From: Bifidobacterium animalis subsp. animalis ATCC 25527
Lineage (GTDB): Bacteria > Actinomycetota > Actinomycetes > Actinomycetales > Bifidobacteriaceae
NCBI RefSeq assembly: GCF_000260715.1
Contig: NC_017834.1
Coordinates: 558,001-622,000 of the forward strand
DNA length: 64,000 bases
Reading direction: 5' to 3'
The notes under the pieces are model-generated. The model saw nothing but the letters and a program-made list of their open reading frames with translations, had not been told where the DNA came from and made no database searches. Below are positions 40,771 through 50,244 of the stretch, one piece after another. Numbering within the stretch: position 1 is the stretch's first letter; the number at the start of each line of letters is the position of its first letter. The position numbers were made by a program, and so were the translations under genes.

Positions 40771-41301
40771 ATGACGAATTACCAGCCGAATTACGATCCG
40801 AACAATCCATATGCGCAGGGCTCGAGCGAGCCCCCGATGCAGCAAGATCCAAACCAGACTCCGTTTGCCCAGCCCCAGTATGGTGACTATGGTGCACAGG
40901 GCAATGCTCAGCAGCCATACGGGCAGCCGCAGTACGGGCAGCAGTCCCCATATGCCCAGCCGCAGTATGGCCAATATGCCCAAGGGGGCGGCCAGCAGTA
41001 CGGGCAGCCGGACTACACGCAGAACATGCCGAATTACGCTCCGTATGGCCAGTACAACCAAAGCCAGTACGGCAATGGTTACTCGCCGGAGCCCACGACA
41101 TGGAACGGTTTGTGCATCGCGGGTTTCGTGTGCTCGTTCCTCGTTCCGATTGTGGGGCTGATCCTGTCGATCGTCGCGCTCACCCAGATCAACAGGACTG
41201 GTGAAAAGAGTCGCGGCATGGCCATCGCCGGTATTGTGATCAGCATCGTCGTCTGGGTGTTCTCCTTCGCTTGGGTGGGTGCGCTGGGCGGAATGTTCTA
41301 G
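40771..41301 (+). CDS. DUF4190-type membrane protein (paralogue)
   Basis: This 176-aa protein has the same layout as the preceding gene. A long Gln/Tyr/Gly/Pro-rich N-terminus with repeated (Q)PQYGQ units spans about residues 30-100. A DUF4190 core with two helices follows (GLCIAGFVCSFLVPIVGLILS, INRTGEKSRGMAIAGIVIS). The two are evidently a tandem duplication with diverged low-complexity regions. The ATG at 40771 has GGAG only 3 nt upstream and TAGTGT 6 nt upstream, so either initiation mode is possible. Confidence 0.82.
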   Translation: MTNYQPNYDPNNPYAQGSSEPPMQQDPNQTPFAQPQYGDYGAQGNAQQPYGQPQYGQQSPYAQPQYGQYAQGGGQQYGQPDYTQNMPNYAPYGQYNQSQYGNGYSPEPTTWNGLCIAGFVCSFLVPIVGLILSIVALTQINRTGEKSRGMAIAGIVISIVVWVFSFAWVGALGGMF

Positions 41302-41436
41302 CGAATAGCGCTGTCGTGGCTTGCGATGGGGGTGAGTGTGAAGCCCCTCTCCATATTCGACACGCCGGATTTGCGTTGAATGCAGAATCGAGTAATATTT
41401 ACATCTGTTGTCGCGATGGAAACATCGAGAAACAAC

Positions 41437-41510
41437 GGCCGCGTAGCTCAGTTGGTTAGAGCGCCGCCCTGTCACGGCGGAGGTCGCCGGTTCAAGTCCG
41501 GTCGTGGTCG
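41437..41510 (+). tRNA. tRNA-Asp (anticodon GTC), copy 1
   Basis: This 74-nt cloverleaf has anticodon loop CTGTCAC and acceptor GGCCGCG/CGTGGTC. The T-stem 49-65 pair is G-U. CCA is not encoded. Confidence 0.95.
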
Positions 41511-41546
41511 CTAGGTCTTAATGATTCTAGCGAATCTTAAGATTGA

Positions 41547-41620
41547 GGCCGCGTAGCTCAGTTGGTTAGAGCGCCGCCCTGTCACGGCGGAGGTCACCGG
41601 TTCAAGTCCGGCCGTGGTCG
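41547..41620 (+). tRNA. tRNA-Asp (anticodon GTC), copy 2
   Basis: It is identical to copy 1 except for two bases in the T-stem, G49 to A and U65 to C, which give an A-C mismatch. The two copies are separated by 36 bp and probably co-transcribed. Confidence 0.94.
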
Positions 41621-41647
41621 CGATGTTGGAACTCTGTTCCAGCCTCT

Positions 41648-41723
41648 GGCTCTGTAGCTCAGTTGGTAGAGCGAACGACTGAAAATCGTTAGGTCAGCGG
41701 ATCGACGCCGCTCGGAGCCACCA
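41648..41723 (+). tRNA. tRNA-Phe (anticodon GAA)
   Basis: The cloverleaf has acceptor GGCTCTG/CGGAGCC and anticodon loop CTGAAAA. The 3' CCA is encoded (41721-41723), unlike the two tRNA-Asp genes upstream. Confidence 0.95.
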
Positions 41724-41727
41724 CTCA

Positions 41728-41757
41728 ATCCCTTGCTTCGGCAAGGGATTTTTTGTT
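41728..41757 (+). terminator. Intrinsic terminator of the tRNA cluster
   Basis: AATCCCTTGC-TTCG-GCAAGGGATT is followed by TTTTG and more T: a 10-bp stem with UUCG tetraloop and U-tract. Confidence 0.93.
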
Positions 41758-41872
41758 TTTCAGGCCAATCCGTGGTGCCATTTCATCCACCAAGTGCCAG
41801 CCATGGCAAAGAGCAGGGGCGATGCGAACGCGAATTCACATCGCCCCCTGATCAAAGACCGCTGAGTGGTTA

Positions 41873-42895
41873 CTATGCGGTTGTGGCCCCTGCGTTCGAG
41901 GAATCCTCGGATTGCGGTGCGGCATCCGGATCGAAGGCAATATTCTCGTCGATCTCCTCGAGACCGGGAATGTCAGTCGGCGTCTCCTCCACGAACTTCT
42001 CGATGCCCGGCAGGTCGGCAAGCGGGTCGCCTTCCTTGCGCGCGAGCTTGGCCTGTTCGCGGAACCAGATGCGCACGGCCGGGTTGATGTCCTTCGATTC
42101 CAGGTACTGGCGGTAGATCGGGAACATCGCGTGCAGCCATGGGTACATCAGGTACAGTGTGCGCTCCGACTTGTGGTTGCGCCAATGCTCCGGATGCGCT
42201 GCGAAGGTGTTCTTGAAGCGCCTCATGTAGTTGCGGAACGATTTGAACGATGTGTCCATGCGGCGTGCGGAGATGCCGCAGATCATACGGCCGGAATACA
42301 CGGTCTTGAGTCCACGTCCAAGCAGGTGCAGCGAGATGTCGATGTCTTCGTGCATCACATCCTCCTTGTCGAGGCACACCTCGTCGTGAATGAGCTTCCA
42401 TGCCGAAGCGCGCAATGCCATGTTGGAGCCGAACAGCAGCACCTGACCGCCGTCCGCGCGGTAGGTGTGGCGGCGCACGCTGTCGTCGCCGCGCAATGCG
42501 ATTTTGTGGGCGGGCATGTCGTAATAGGTGACCGGGCCGGTGGCTCCCATTGCCTCGGCATCCTCGGTGAAGATGCCTCGCACCACTTCCACCCAATCCG
42601 GCTTGAGCATGCAGTCGGCATCCACACGTCCGAGAATGTCGCCGGTGGCATGGTTGAGTCCGTAGTTTCGCGTCGGAATGAGACCCTGCTCCTCATCCTG
42701 ATGGAGCAGCTTGACCGGGAGGTCCGGATGCTCGGCGATGTAGCGCTCCACGATTTCCGCGGTATGGTCGGTGGAACGGTTGTCCACCACGAGCACCTCG
42801 TGCGGCATCACCGTCTGGCGGGTTGCGTTGTCGAGACAATCGACGATGCGTTCCTCTTCGTTCCACGCTGGGATGATGATTGAGACTTTCAGCAT
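41873..42895 (-). CDS. Family 2 glycosyltransferase
   Basis: This 340-aa GT-A enzyme has an N-terminal domain with VSIIIPAWNEEERI, VLVVDNRSTDHT and metal-binding GRVDADCMLKPDW (near residues 88-100), followed by HEDIDISLHLLGRG. A weakly hydrophobic C-terminal half and an acidic tail complete it. It probably adds a sugar to a cell-envelope polysaccharide or lipid; donor and acceptor are unknown. AGAAGG precedes the ATG. It is divergent from the AI-2E-family gene. Confidence 0.85.
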   Translation of the reverse strand: MLKVSIIIPAWNEEERIVDCLDNATRQTVMPHEVLVVDNRSTDHTAEIVERYIAEHPDLPVKLLHQDEEQGLIPTRNYGLNHATGDILGRVDADCMLKPDWVEVVRGIFTEDAEAMGATGPVTYYDMPAHKIALRGDDSVRRHTYRADGGQVLLFGSNMALRASAWKLIHDEVCLDKEDVMHEDIDISLHLLGRGLKTVYSGRMICGISARRMDTSFKSFRNYMRRFKNTFAAHPEHWRNHKSERTLYLMYPWLHAMFPIYRQYLESKDINPAVRIWFREQAKLARKEGDPLADLPGIEKFVEETPTDIPGLEEIDENIAFDPDAAPQSEDSSNAGATTA

Positions 42896-43025
42896 GCCTT
42901 CTACAATATGAGTTCACCCGTACACTCGGGCACACATACGATGATGGCGAATTTAGGCAGGTGCGGGCTGACGGGTCGTGGTTTCGCCCTGAACGTTGAG
43001 TATGCAGACTATTACAATATGGCGC

Positions 43026-44612
43026 ATGAGCGAGGAAAGCAAGCAGAAACTGGACGTGGCGTCGCTGTTCCCATCAAAGGGCGATCCCAGGAGGCCGCCA
43101 GAGTGGTATGGCCGCGCGTTGTTCTATGCCGTGATAGCCGTCTACCTCGGTTGGTTCGTGTTCACGTCGTACGGCAAGATCACATACATCGTGTTCGACA
43201 TCGTGATCGCGTTGTTCCTGGCCCTTGCGGTGGAGCCGTTGGTCATTCGACTGATCAAGCACGGTTGGAAACGCGGTGTCGCATCGGTGACCTGCCTGAC
43301 CAGCCTGCTGGTCATCGTGATCGTGCTCATGGCGCTGTTCGGCAACATGTTCGTGCAGCAGATGATCTCCATGGTCAAGGGGCTGCCCGATCTGTACAAC
43401 CAGTTCGCCGCCTTCGTGGACGCGAAAACCCATTTCAAGCTGCCCGAGATGAACGATCTTGGCGGCGAGATCATGAAGAACATCAAGGGATCATGGGTCA
43501 CCGATTTCGCAGGTCAGGCGGTGAGCACCACGATGGGGGTGCTTGGGCAGATACTGAATCTGACGACAGCGCTCATGGTGGCGTTCTACATCTCGATCGC
43601 CGGCCCGAAGCTGCGCCGGAGCGTGTGCCAGTGGATCGCTCCGAGATCTCAGCGCCGCTTCCTCATGGTGTGGACCGTGGTGCAGGATCAGATTTCCGGG
43701 TTCCTGTTCTCGCGTTCCATCCTCGCCGCGATCAACGCGGCCTGCATGTCGGTGTTCCTGATGATCATCAAGGTGCCGTACTGGCTGCCTCTGGCTTTGT
43801 TCTGCGGCATTGTCTCGCAGTTCGTCCCGACTCTTGGAACCTATATCGGTGGCGCATTGCCGGTGTTGTTCGCCTGGGGTGAGCGCGGAATCGGTTACGC
43901 CATTGGCGTCGTGGTGTTCATCACCGTGTACCAGCAGATCGAGAATCTGGTGCTTTCTCCGAAGATCTCGGAACGTACGATGGATCTGAACCCCTGCATC
44001 GCATTCCTCACCGTCCTGTTCTTCGGCTCGATATTCGGCGCGGCAGGAGCCTTCCTCGCATTACCGATCACCGCCAGCATCCAAGTGCTGCTCAAGGTGG
44101 CCATGAAACGGTATCCGCTGGTCGACATGCCGTTGATGAGCGATCCGGAGCCGAACAAGAAGTCGAAGATGGTGGAGGCCGCGGATGCGATCAACGAACA
44201 TGTGATCAAACCGGTCAGCGACCATATGCCACGACAGGCCAAGGGTTCCAGCGCGCATGTCTCCTTCGACGACGACCATATTCAGTATCTGCGTGAGCAG
44301 ATGTACGGCAGCGACCGCGAAGACGACGCTGCGAGCGGATATGCCCATTCTGAATCGGAGGAATCACCGACCATGGCGATTCCGAAGCACTTGCTCGAAC
44401 GTCATGCAGGCGAAGGACTCCAATACAAGCCGCGCAGGGGAGTTCCCGGCAAGGGCGAGTCGCAAGATGAGGTCGATATCGTTCGCAAGACCGATACTGC
44501 CGAGTCTTCGACTCCGGTAGAATCTGAGCGGACGGATTCGGATGGCGCAAAGCCTTCCGTCGCCACAACAACCGGAACCAAACCAAAGAACCCTAGGAGC
44601 CAGTGGAGCTGA
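43026..44612 (+). CDS. AI-2E transporter family membrane protein
   Basis: This 528-aa protein has the TqsA/PerM-like fold with about eight helices within residues 25-350. Family landmarks are FDIVIALFLALAVEPLVIRL, VPYWLPLALFCGIVSQFVPTLGTYIGGALPV and YQQIENLVLSPKISERTMDLNP. The last 170 residues are an unusually long hydrophilic tail. Family members export small molecules or act as ion/osmolyte transporters, and AI-2 is only one assignment. TACAAT is 7 nt before the ATG at 43026, suggesting a leaderless mRNA. The stop overlaps the next gene. Confidence 0.87.
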   Translation: MSEESKQKLDVASLFPSKGDPRRPPEWYGRALFYAVIAVYLGWFVFTSYGKITYIVFDIVIALFLALAVEPLVIRLIKHGWKRGVASVTCLTSLLVIVIVLMALFGNMFVQQMISMVKGLPDLYNQFAAFVDAKTHFKLPEMNDLGGEIMKNIKGSWVTDFAGQAVSTTMGVLGQILNLTTALMVAFYISIAGPKLRRSVCQWIAPRSQRRFLMVWTVVQDQISGFLFSRSILAAINAACMSVFLMIIKVPYWLPLALFCGIVSQFVPTLGTYIGGALPVLFAWGERGIGYAIGVVVFITVYQQIENLVLSPKISERTMDLNPCIAFLTVLFFGSIFGAAGAFLALPITASIQVLLKVAMKRYPLVDMPLMSDPEPNKKSKMVEAADAINEHVIKPVSDHMPRQAKGSSAHVSFDDDHIQYLREQMYGSDREDDAASGYAHSESEESPTMAIPKHLLERHAGEGLQYKPRRGVPGKGESQDEVDIVRKTDTAESSTPVESERTDSDGAKPSVATTTGTKPKNPRSQWS

Positions 44613-45898
44613 TGGCAATACTCGACGTTCTCGATCTGCTTCTCGTCATCGTGGGCGGTGTGAGCATCGCCTACCAGGGATTCTGCATTCTCGTCTCCCT
44701 GTTTGCCAAGCCGGTCACGTTCCCCACCGCCCCGATGGACAAGCGGTACGCCGTGCTCATCTCCGCGCGAAATGAAGAACAGGTGGTGGGTAACCTCATT
44801 CGCGACATCCAATCGCAGAGCTATCCCAGCAGGCTCATCGACATCTGGCTCGTGGCCGACAACTGCGACGATGGCACCGCGCAGCTCGCCCGCGACCTCG
44901 GCTGCCATGTGGTGGAACGGTTCAACCAGCAGCAGGTGGGCAAGGGCTATGCACTGACGTACCTGCTCAACGCGATGATCGATTCGAAGGCCTCCGACCA
45001 ATACGATGCGTTCTTCGTGTTCGACGCCGACAACCGCCTCGACAAGCATTACTTCGAGGAGATGAACAAGGCCTACCAATCCGGTTTCCGCATTCTGACG
45101 AGCTACCGCAATTCGGTGAACCTTTCGGAGAACTGGGTGAGCTCCGGTTCGGCATTGTGGTTCATTCGCGAATCCAGATTCGTGAGCGCCTCGCGCATGT
45201 GGCTTGGCAACAGCTGCCATGTGGGTGGCACCGGATTCATGTTCTCGCAGGAGGTGATGCGCCGCAATCAGGGGTGGAAGTTCCATCTGCTCACTGAAGA
45301 CCTCGAGTTCACCATGGACTCCGTGCTGCATGGCGATCGCATCGGGTACGTGGGCTCGGCAATCCTCTACGATGAGCAGCCGGTCACCTTTGCGCAGAGT
45401 TGGCGTCAACGGCTGCGTTGGAGCAAGGGCTTCCTGCAGGTGTTCCGCTATTATGGCCCGGCGCTCATTCGCCGTGCGATCCAGGAGCGCGATTTTTCGT
45501 CCATCGACTTGACGCTGTTCATTTGCCCGTTCACAGTGCTCGCGATCATTCGCGTCCTGCTCGGCACCGTCTTCGCCGCCTGCGGGTTCATCTCATGGTC
45601 GAGCCAGGGCGCCGCGTTGTTCAATTGGATGCTCGGCGTCGTCTCGTCGATGGTGTTCATGATGGTGCTGGCGGGGCTCACGATGGTGGTGGAACGCAAG
45701 CAGATTGGCGCTTCGAACCGTGAGTTGTTCGCCTATGCGCTGAGCTTCCCGATTTACATTCTGAGCTATGTGCCTATTTCGTTCCAGGCCGTGTTCGCCA
45801 AGGCGCAGTGGAAGCCGATCGAGCATCAGGGCTCCTCGGGTGCCGAGAATCCGCGTATTCGCGAACAAGACCGCGAAGAGCGTGCCATGGCCAGCTGA
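44612..45898 (+). CDS. Membrane family 2 glycosyltransferase
   Basis: This 428-aa processive-type GT2 has an N-terminal helix, a GT-A domain with AVLISARNEEQVVGNLIRDI, VFDADNRLDKHYFEEM and LLTEDLEFTMD, and the (Q/R)xxRW motif in SWRQRLRWSKGFLQ. Three or four C-terminal helices follow. It probably synthesises an envelope or capsular glycan. The ATG overlaps the upstream stop (TGATG). A GTG at 44603 with AGGAG in front is an equally possible start, adding three residues. Confidence 0.88.
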   Translation: MAILDVLDLLLVIVGGVSIAYQGFCILVSLFAKPVTFPTAPMDKRYAVLISARNEEQVVGNLIRDIQSQSYPSRLIDIWLVADNCDDGTAQLARDLGCHVVERFNQQQVGKGYALTYLLNAMIDSKASDQYDAFFVFDADNRLDKHYFEEMNKAYQSGFRILTSYRNSVNLSENWVSSGSALWFIRESRFVSASRMWLGNSCHVGGTGFMFSQEVMRRNQGWKFHLLTEDLEFTMDSVLHGDRIGYVGSAILYDEQPVTFAQSWRQRLRWSKGFLQVFRYYGPALIRRAIQERDFSSIDLTLFICPFTVLAIIRVLLGTVFAACGFISWSSQGAALFNWMLGVVSSMVFMMVLAGLTMVVERKQIGASNRELFAYALSFPIYILSYVPISFQAVFAKAQWKPIEHQGSSGAENPRIREQDREERAMAS

Positions 45899-45964
45899 GT
45901 GGCCTGAGCATTCGTTTTGAACCGGTAGATCATATTTCACTCGATTCCACCAACAGACTGAAAT

Positions 45965-46018
45965 AGACAGATTGTCTAAATATGTCCATCTCGTGAGATG
46001 GTCCGATATGGACTGTCT
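45965..46018. other. Nested inverted repeats in ABC-gene leader
   Basis: AGACAG at 45965 pairs with CTGTCT at 46018. Inside sits the perfect palindrome CCATCTCGTGAGATGG (45986-46001), flanked by TGTCCAT and ATGGACT. A further inverted repeat, CCGTTCG/CGAACGG, spans 46045-46085. These may form a terminator/antiterminator leader or an operator. Confidence 0.45.
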
Positions 46019-46108
46019 GGATTCTGATTAGGTGGAGAAAGGAACCGTTCGTGAGTTCATTTGTGAATGTAATTGCCGCGAACGGCTGATTCTTGATATA
46101 GGTGAAAT

Positions 46109-46981
46109 ATGACACAGATTATGCAACAGTCGATTGCCGCTCCTGCTCCGGTGCCGGCCGACCCGTCCATGGCGGTCTCCATTCGGGGTCTGTATAAGCG
46201 GTATGACGACAAAGTGGCTGTCAATGGCCTCTCGCTCGACATCCCGACTGGTTCGTTCTATGGACTGGTGGGGCCGAACGGCGCGGGCAAGACCACGACG
46301 ATCAACATGATGACCGGAATGCTCAAGCCCGATGCGGGCATGGTACTCGTTCTGGGCAAGGATGTGTGGCACGATGTCAACGCCGTCAAGCGTGAGATCG
46401 GCCTCATGCCGCAGCCCGACCAGATTTTCGACAGATTGACGGGCCGCCAGTTGCTCGTCTATTCCGGCATGCTGCGCAGCATGCCGCGTGCCGAGTCCCT
46501 GGAGCGGGCCAACGACCTCATGCACGCATTCGACCTGCTCGATGCGGCCGACAAACCGGTGTTCGACTATTCGGCCGGCATGACCAAGAAGATCTGTCTG
46601 GCCACCGCAATGATCCATAGTCCACGCGTGTTGGTGCTCGACGAACCCTTCGAGGCGGTGGATCCGGTGTCAAGCTCGAACATCCGCGACATTCTCTCCG
46701 CATACGTCTCCACCGGGGGCACGGTGATCATTTCGTCGCATGTGATGTCGATGGTGGAACGCATGTGCACGCATGTGGCCGTGATCAACAAGGGGCAGGT
46801 GGTCGCCGCCGGAACCGTGGATCAGGTCGCCGGTGGTGAGGATCTCGATGAGCGCTTCCTGCAACTGGTGGGCGGCCGCCATGACACCATGCATCTCGAC
46901 TGGCTCAATGGAGGTGTGCATGCGGCTGACGAGGCCGTCTCCGTGCCACATGATGACCATCAGAACGGTGGTCGGGCATGA
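46109..46981 (+). CDS. ABC transporter ATP-binding protein
   Basis: This 290-aa ATPase has Walker A GLVGPNGAGKTTTINMM at residues about 53-69, a Q-loop in GLMPQPDQIFDRL and Walker B RVLVLDEPFEAVDP. The switch is IISSHVM. The signature motif, usually LSGGQ, is DYSAGMTKKICLA, a common variant in ABC-2 exporters. It is coupled by ATGA overlap to the permease, so the two form one exporter of unknown substrate. The start has only a weak Shine-Dalgarno (GGTGA). Confidence 0.9.
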   Translation: MTQIMQQSIAAPAPVPADPSMAVSIRGLYKRYDDKVAVNGLSLDIPTGSFYGLVGPNGAGKTTTINMMTGMLKPDAGMVLVLGKDVWHDVNAVKREIGLMPQPDQIFDRLTGRQLLVYSGMLRSMPRAESLERANDLMHAFDLLDAADKPVFDYSAGMTKKICLATAMIHSPRVLVLDEPFEAVDPVSSSNIRDILSAYVSTGGTVIISSHVMSMVERMCTHVAVINKGQVVAAGTVDQVAGGEDLDERFLQLVGGRHDTMHLDWLNGGVHAADEAVSVPHDDHQNGGRA

Positions 46982-48699
46982 GTGCGACGCAGACACCTCC
47001 GATGGGGGAACGGAAGAACATGCCGCAGGTCCAGGCGAATGGAGACTCCGCAGGCAAGCGACCCAATGTGATCGCCACGATGGTGCGGTTGCGCTGGTCG
47101 TTGATGTTCGCCGCCATGCGCAAAAGCCCCTGGCAGATTGTGGGGTACGTGCTGGCGTTGGTCATGGCGCTCGGCATTGTGGCGGGAGCGGGCGTCACCG
47201 CGTTCATGCTGACCGGCGGAGCGATCGAATGGAACGATGAGACGTTCGATGTACTGCGGGTGGTCATGGTGAATACCGGCACGGTGGGCATCATCTTCGC
47301 CGCCCTCATCCAGCTGCTGCTCATTGGGGAATCGTCCACCATGAGCGCACAGAAGTTCTCGTTGTTCGGCATTGAAGACCGCACGCTCACCGCCGGACTC
47401 TACCTTTCGGCATTCACCGGTCTGCCGGCCACCTGCGCATTCCTGTCGCTGCTGTTCGCCTCGCGCCTCTACGTGGGGTACGGCACGGGCGCCGTGCTGG
47501 GTGGGGTGTTGAGCGCCATACTCGCCGTCATGGTGGCCATGTGCTTCAGCAAGGCGGCACTGTCGCTGGCCTCACAGCTCACCCGCACCGAGCGCGGCAA
47601 GAACACGCTGTACATTCTGGTGACGCTGCTCGTCGTGGTTGCGGCGCAGTTGCCGAACATCTACGTCAACACGCATACCGAGGAAGACTTCTCGGCGATT
47701 GACGTGAATGGGCTCGTTCGTTTGACCGACGTTGTGGGCTGGCTGCCGTCCGGGTGGAGTCTGGAGTTGCCGTTCGACGCCGCCCGTGGCAACGCCGCCG
47801 CGTTCATTGCGCGGGTGGCGCTCGTCCTCGTGTTCTGTGCCCTGTGCTTCGCCGCGTCGGTGTGGTGCATTCGTCGCGAACGACTGCAGGGCGAGCCGCA
47901 GAGCAACGTGCGTAAGGAACGTTCGATCGGTGCGTTCAACTGGATGCCGGATTCGGCGAGTGGGGCGATCTCCGCGCGCCTGTTCATCTCGCTCAAGCGC
48001 GACCCCCGCCAAGCCATGCAATATGTGCTGCCCGTGTTGTTCATAGTGATTTTCGTGCTGCAATCCCATGGCGAGTCGATGGTGGTGTGGCAGTGCTTCC
48101 TGTGGATGGGACTCATGATGCTCATCGGCGAAAGCAACGGGATCGCCTATGACGGGCGCGCCTATGCGATGGAGCAGATTGCCGGCGTGCCTGGCAGGGT
48201 GGACCGTTGGGGGCGCACCCGTGTCTACCTGGCCTACTTGGCGATCTTCTATGTGCTGTGCGCGTTGCTCACCTACGCGCTTACCGGCGATTGGCGCACT
48301 CCGGCCGGTGTCATGCGTGGCATCACCTGCACGGTGGTCGGCTTCGGCGTGGCGCTCATCTCGTTGGGCAGCGCCGAGTTCTTCTCGACGTTCCTCATGT
48401 ACCCGGTGCCGTCGATTCGCAAACCGTTCTCGTCGCCGCAAGGCCGAGCCATGGCCCAGGGACTCTTTCCCCTCGCCTTCATGCTCGCCACCTGTGTGAT
48501 GGCACTGCCCACGGGCATTGTGGCCATTGTGCTCGCAGCCACCGATCACTGGGGCATGAATTGGGTGCTCATGCCGGTCTCGCTTGCCAACGGCGTGCTC
48601 TTCCTGTGGCTCGGGGTATGGCTTGGCGGTAAGATTCTTGATGCACGGGGCCTGAAGGTGCTGGCCACGCTCGACAACTTCGCCTCGTTGCAGCAATAG
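46978..48699 (+). CDS. ABC exporter permease
   Basis: This is a 573-aa membrane protein with about 12 helices (first near residues 55-85, last near 535-555) and a short cytoplasmic N-terminus. It has the size and topology of large ABC-2-type permeases that pair with the preceding ATPase. No substrate-specific motif was recognised. The start overlaps the ATPase stop by 4 bp. The PBP4-type gene begins 28 bp after its stop, so it may be in the same transcript. Confidence 0.85.
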   Translation: MSATQTPPMGERKNMPQVQANGDSAGKRPNVIATMVRLRWSLMFAAMRKSPWQIVGYVLALVMALGIVAGAGVTAFMLTGGAIEWNDETFDVLRVVMVNTGTVGIIFAALIQLLLIGESSTMSAQKFSLFGIEDRTLTAGLYLSAFTGLPATCAFLSLLFASRLYVGYGTGAVLGGVLSAILAVMVAMCFSKAALSLASQLTRTERGKNTLYILVTLLVVVAAQLPNIYVNTHTEEDFSAIDVNGLVRLTDVVGWLPSGWSLELPFDAARGNAAAFIARVALVLVFCALCFAASVWCIRRERLQGEPQSNVRKERSIGAFNWMPDSASGAISARLFISLKRDPRQAMQYVLPVLFIVIFVLQSHGESMVVWQCFLWMGLMMLIGESNGIAYDGRAYAMEQIAGVPGRVDRWGRTRVYLAYLAIFYVLCALLTYALTGDWRTPAGVMRGITCTVVGFGVALISLGSAEFFSTFLMYPVPSIRKPFSSPQGRAMAQGLFPLAFMLATCVMALPTGIVAIVLAATDHWGMNWVLMPVSLANGVLFLWLGVWLGGKILDARGLKVLATLDNFASLQQ

Positions 48700-48727
48700 C
48701 TTCATCTCGGCGATTGACGGAAGGCGC

Positions 48728-50200
48728 ATGGGCAGGAAACAAACAGCAGGAAGGCATGCCACGAACGGCACGCGTCGCATACGGGCCCGTCGCGCACTCA
48801 CCGTGGCCATCACCGCACTCGTCACCTTGGGGTGCTGCGGCGCCTACGTGTGGGCCGACATCGCCGACAAGGCGCCTGGAATCCTCACCAATGCCGCCGT
48901 GCAACCGCATATTGCCGAGCCGCAGGGGCATCTGCTCACAGCCGATGCCCCTTTCATTGCCAATGCCGACACCTCGCGTGCCATCGATGCCGGGAAGGCG
49001 GCGAAGCTCATCGGCGCACTCCGCGCGAAGAACGGGGTGGGACCAGACGTCTCGGCAATCATCATGCAGGCCGACGGCACTGTGGTGGCCGATCATGCGG
49101 CGGATGTGGCGCGCGAACCGGCCTCCACAATGAAGACGCTCACATCGCTGGCCGCGGCCTCGGTGCTCGACATGGGAGACACACTGCCAACCCAGACATT
49201 CCTATTGCAGGCCGAACAGGGTACCGACACCGTGGTGATCAAAGGCAATGGCGACATGCTGCTCGGTGCCGGTGACAGCGACCCGGATCATGTGAACGGG
49301 CGGGCCGGGTTGCTCACGCTTGCCAGGAACACGGCCCATGCCCTCAAGCAACGGGGGGTCACGAAGGTGAACCTGCAATACGATGATTCGTTGTTCGGCA
49401 CTGATCGCACGCCAAGAGGCATCGAGGCCAACAACCCCGATTCGCTCTATTACACGCCCGTCTCCTCAATGGCCATTGATGGTGGCCGTCAATGGAACGG
49501 TGCGAATCCAAGCAACCCGGACATGTTTGAGTCATACCCGACGCTTTCGCAGAACACCGCAGCTGATGTCACTGCCATCTTCCGGAACCTGTTGGGCGCC
49601 CAAGGCATCACGATTGTGAATGCCGAGCCCACGCAGACCACGGTGAGCGCTGATCGCACGCCGATAGCCGAAGTGGAGTCCGCGCCGCTCGCCATGGTCA
49701 TGGCCTTCATGTTGCGGCATTCGGACAACACACTCGCCGAGGAGTTCGGCAGGCTGCTGGCGTTGTCCACCAAGCAGGAGAACTCGCCGACCGGGGCCAC
49801 CGCCGCGGTGAGAAACGAACTGCGCACGCTCGACATAGACCTGACCGGGCTGCACATGGCCGACTGCTCGGGTCTCACTCCCGGGTCGAGACTCACCGCG
49901 AACACGCTCGCCCAAGTGCAGGCCCGCAATCTGGATGTCGGGGGAGCAGTGGCCGCGGCAGAGGGACTTTCCATTCCGGGTCTCGTCGGTACGGCAGCCA
50001 ATCGTCTGGCCTCGGCACAGGCTGCCGGCCTGACGCGTGTGAAAACCGGGAGCCTGCAGGAGGTCTCGTCGATGACGGGCAATGTATCGCGGGAACAAGG
50101 CGGTGTGGCCGCATTCGCGGTGATCGTGAACAATCCCGAAGACTTCGAGGCCACGCGCACCGCCATCAGCGAATTCGTGGCGGGGCTGGCGGCCCTGTAA
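48728..50200 (+). CDS. dacB: D-alanyl-D-alanine carboxypeptidase/endopeptidase (PBP4, peptidase S13)
   Basis: This 490-aa penicillin-binding protein has an N-terminal membrane anchor (residues 22-44). The active-site SxxK is in EPASTMKTLTSL (near residue 134), SxN in LRHSDNTLAEEFG and KTG in RVKTGSLQEV near the C-terminus. The large inserted domain of S13 enzymes lies between the first two motifs. It trims or opens peptidoglycan cross-links outside the membrane. It lies directly upstream of tilS-hpt-ftsH, as I recall it in other bifidobacteria. Confidence 0.92.
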   Translation: MGRKQTAGRHATNGTRRIRARRALTVAITALVTLGCCGAYVWADIADKAPGILTNAAVQPHIAEPQGHLLTADAPFIANADTSRAIDAGKAAKLIGALRAKNGVGPDVSAIIMQADGTVVADHAADVAREPASTMKTLTSLAAASVLDMGDTLPTQTFLLQAEQGTDTVVIKGNGDMLLGAGDSDPDHVNGRAGLLTLARNTAHALKQRGVTKVNLQYDDSLFGTDRTPRGIEANNPDSLYYTPVSSMAIDGGRQWNGANPSNPDMFESYPTLSQNTAADVTAIFRNLLGAQGITIVNAEPTQTTVSADRTPIAEVESAPLAMVMAFMLRHSDNTLAEEFGRLLALSTKQENSPTGATAAVRNELRTLDIDLTGLHMADCSGLTPGSRLTANTLAQVQARNLDVGGAVAAAEGLSIPGLVGTAANRLASAQAAGLTRVKTGSLQEVSSMTGNVSREQGGVAAFAVIVNNPEDFEATRTAISEFVAGLAAL

Positions 50201-50244
50201 TCCGGGGAATCTGGTCGGGAACAGGAGACGGCGAAAGGGCATCC

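Noticed and set aside
42908..43882. 324-residue plus-strand open frame overlapping the AI-2E gene start
   Set aside because: Wrong frame relative to the clear AI-2E-family protein; Arg/Gly-rich shadow.
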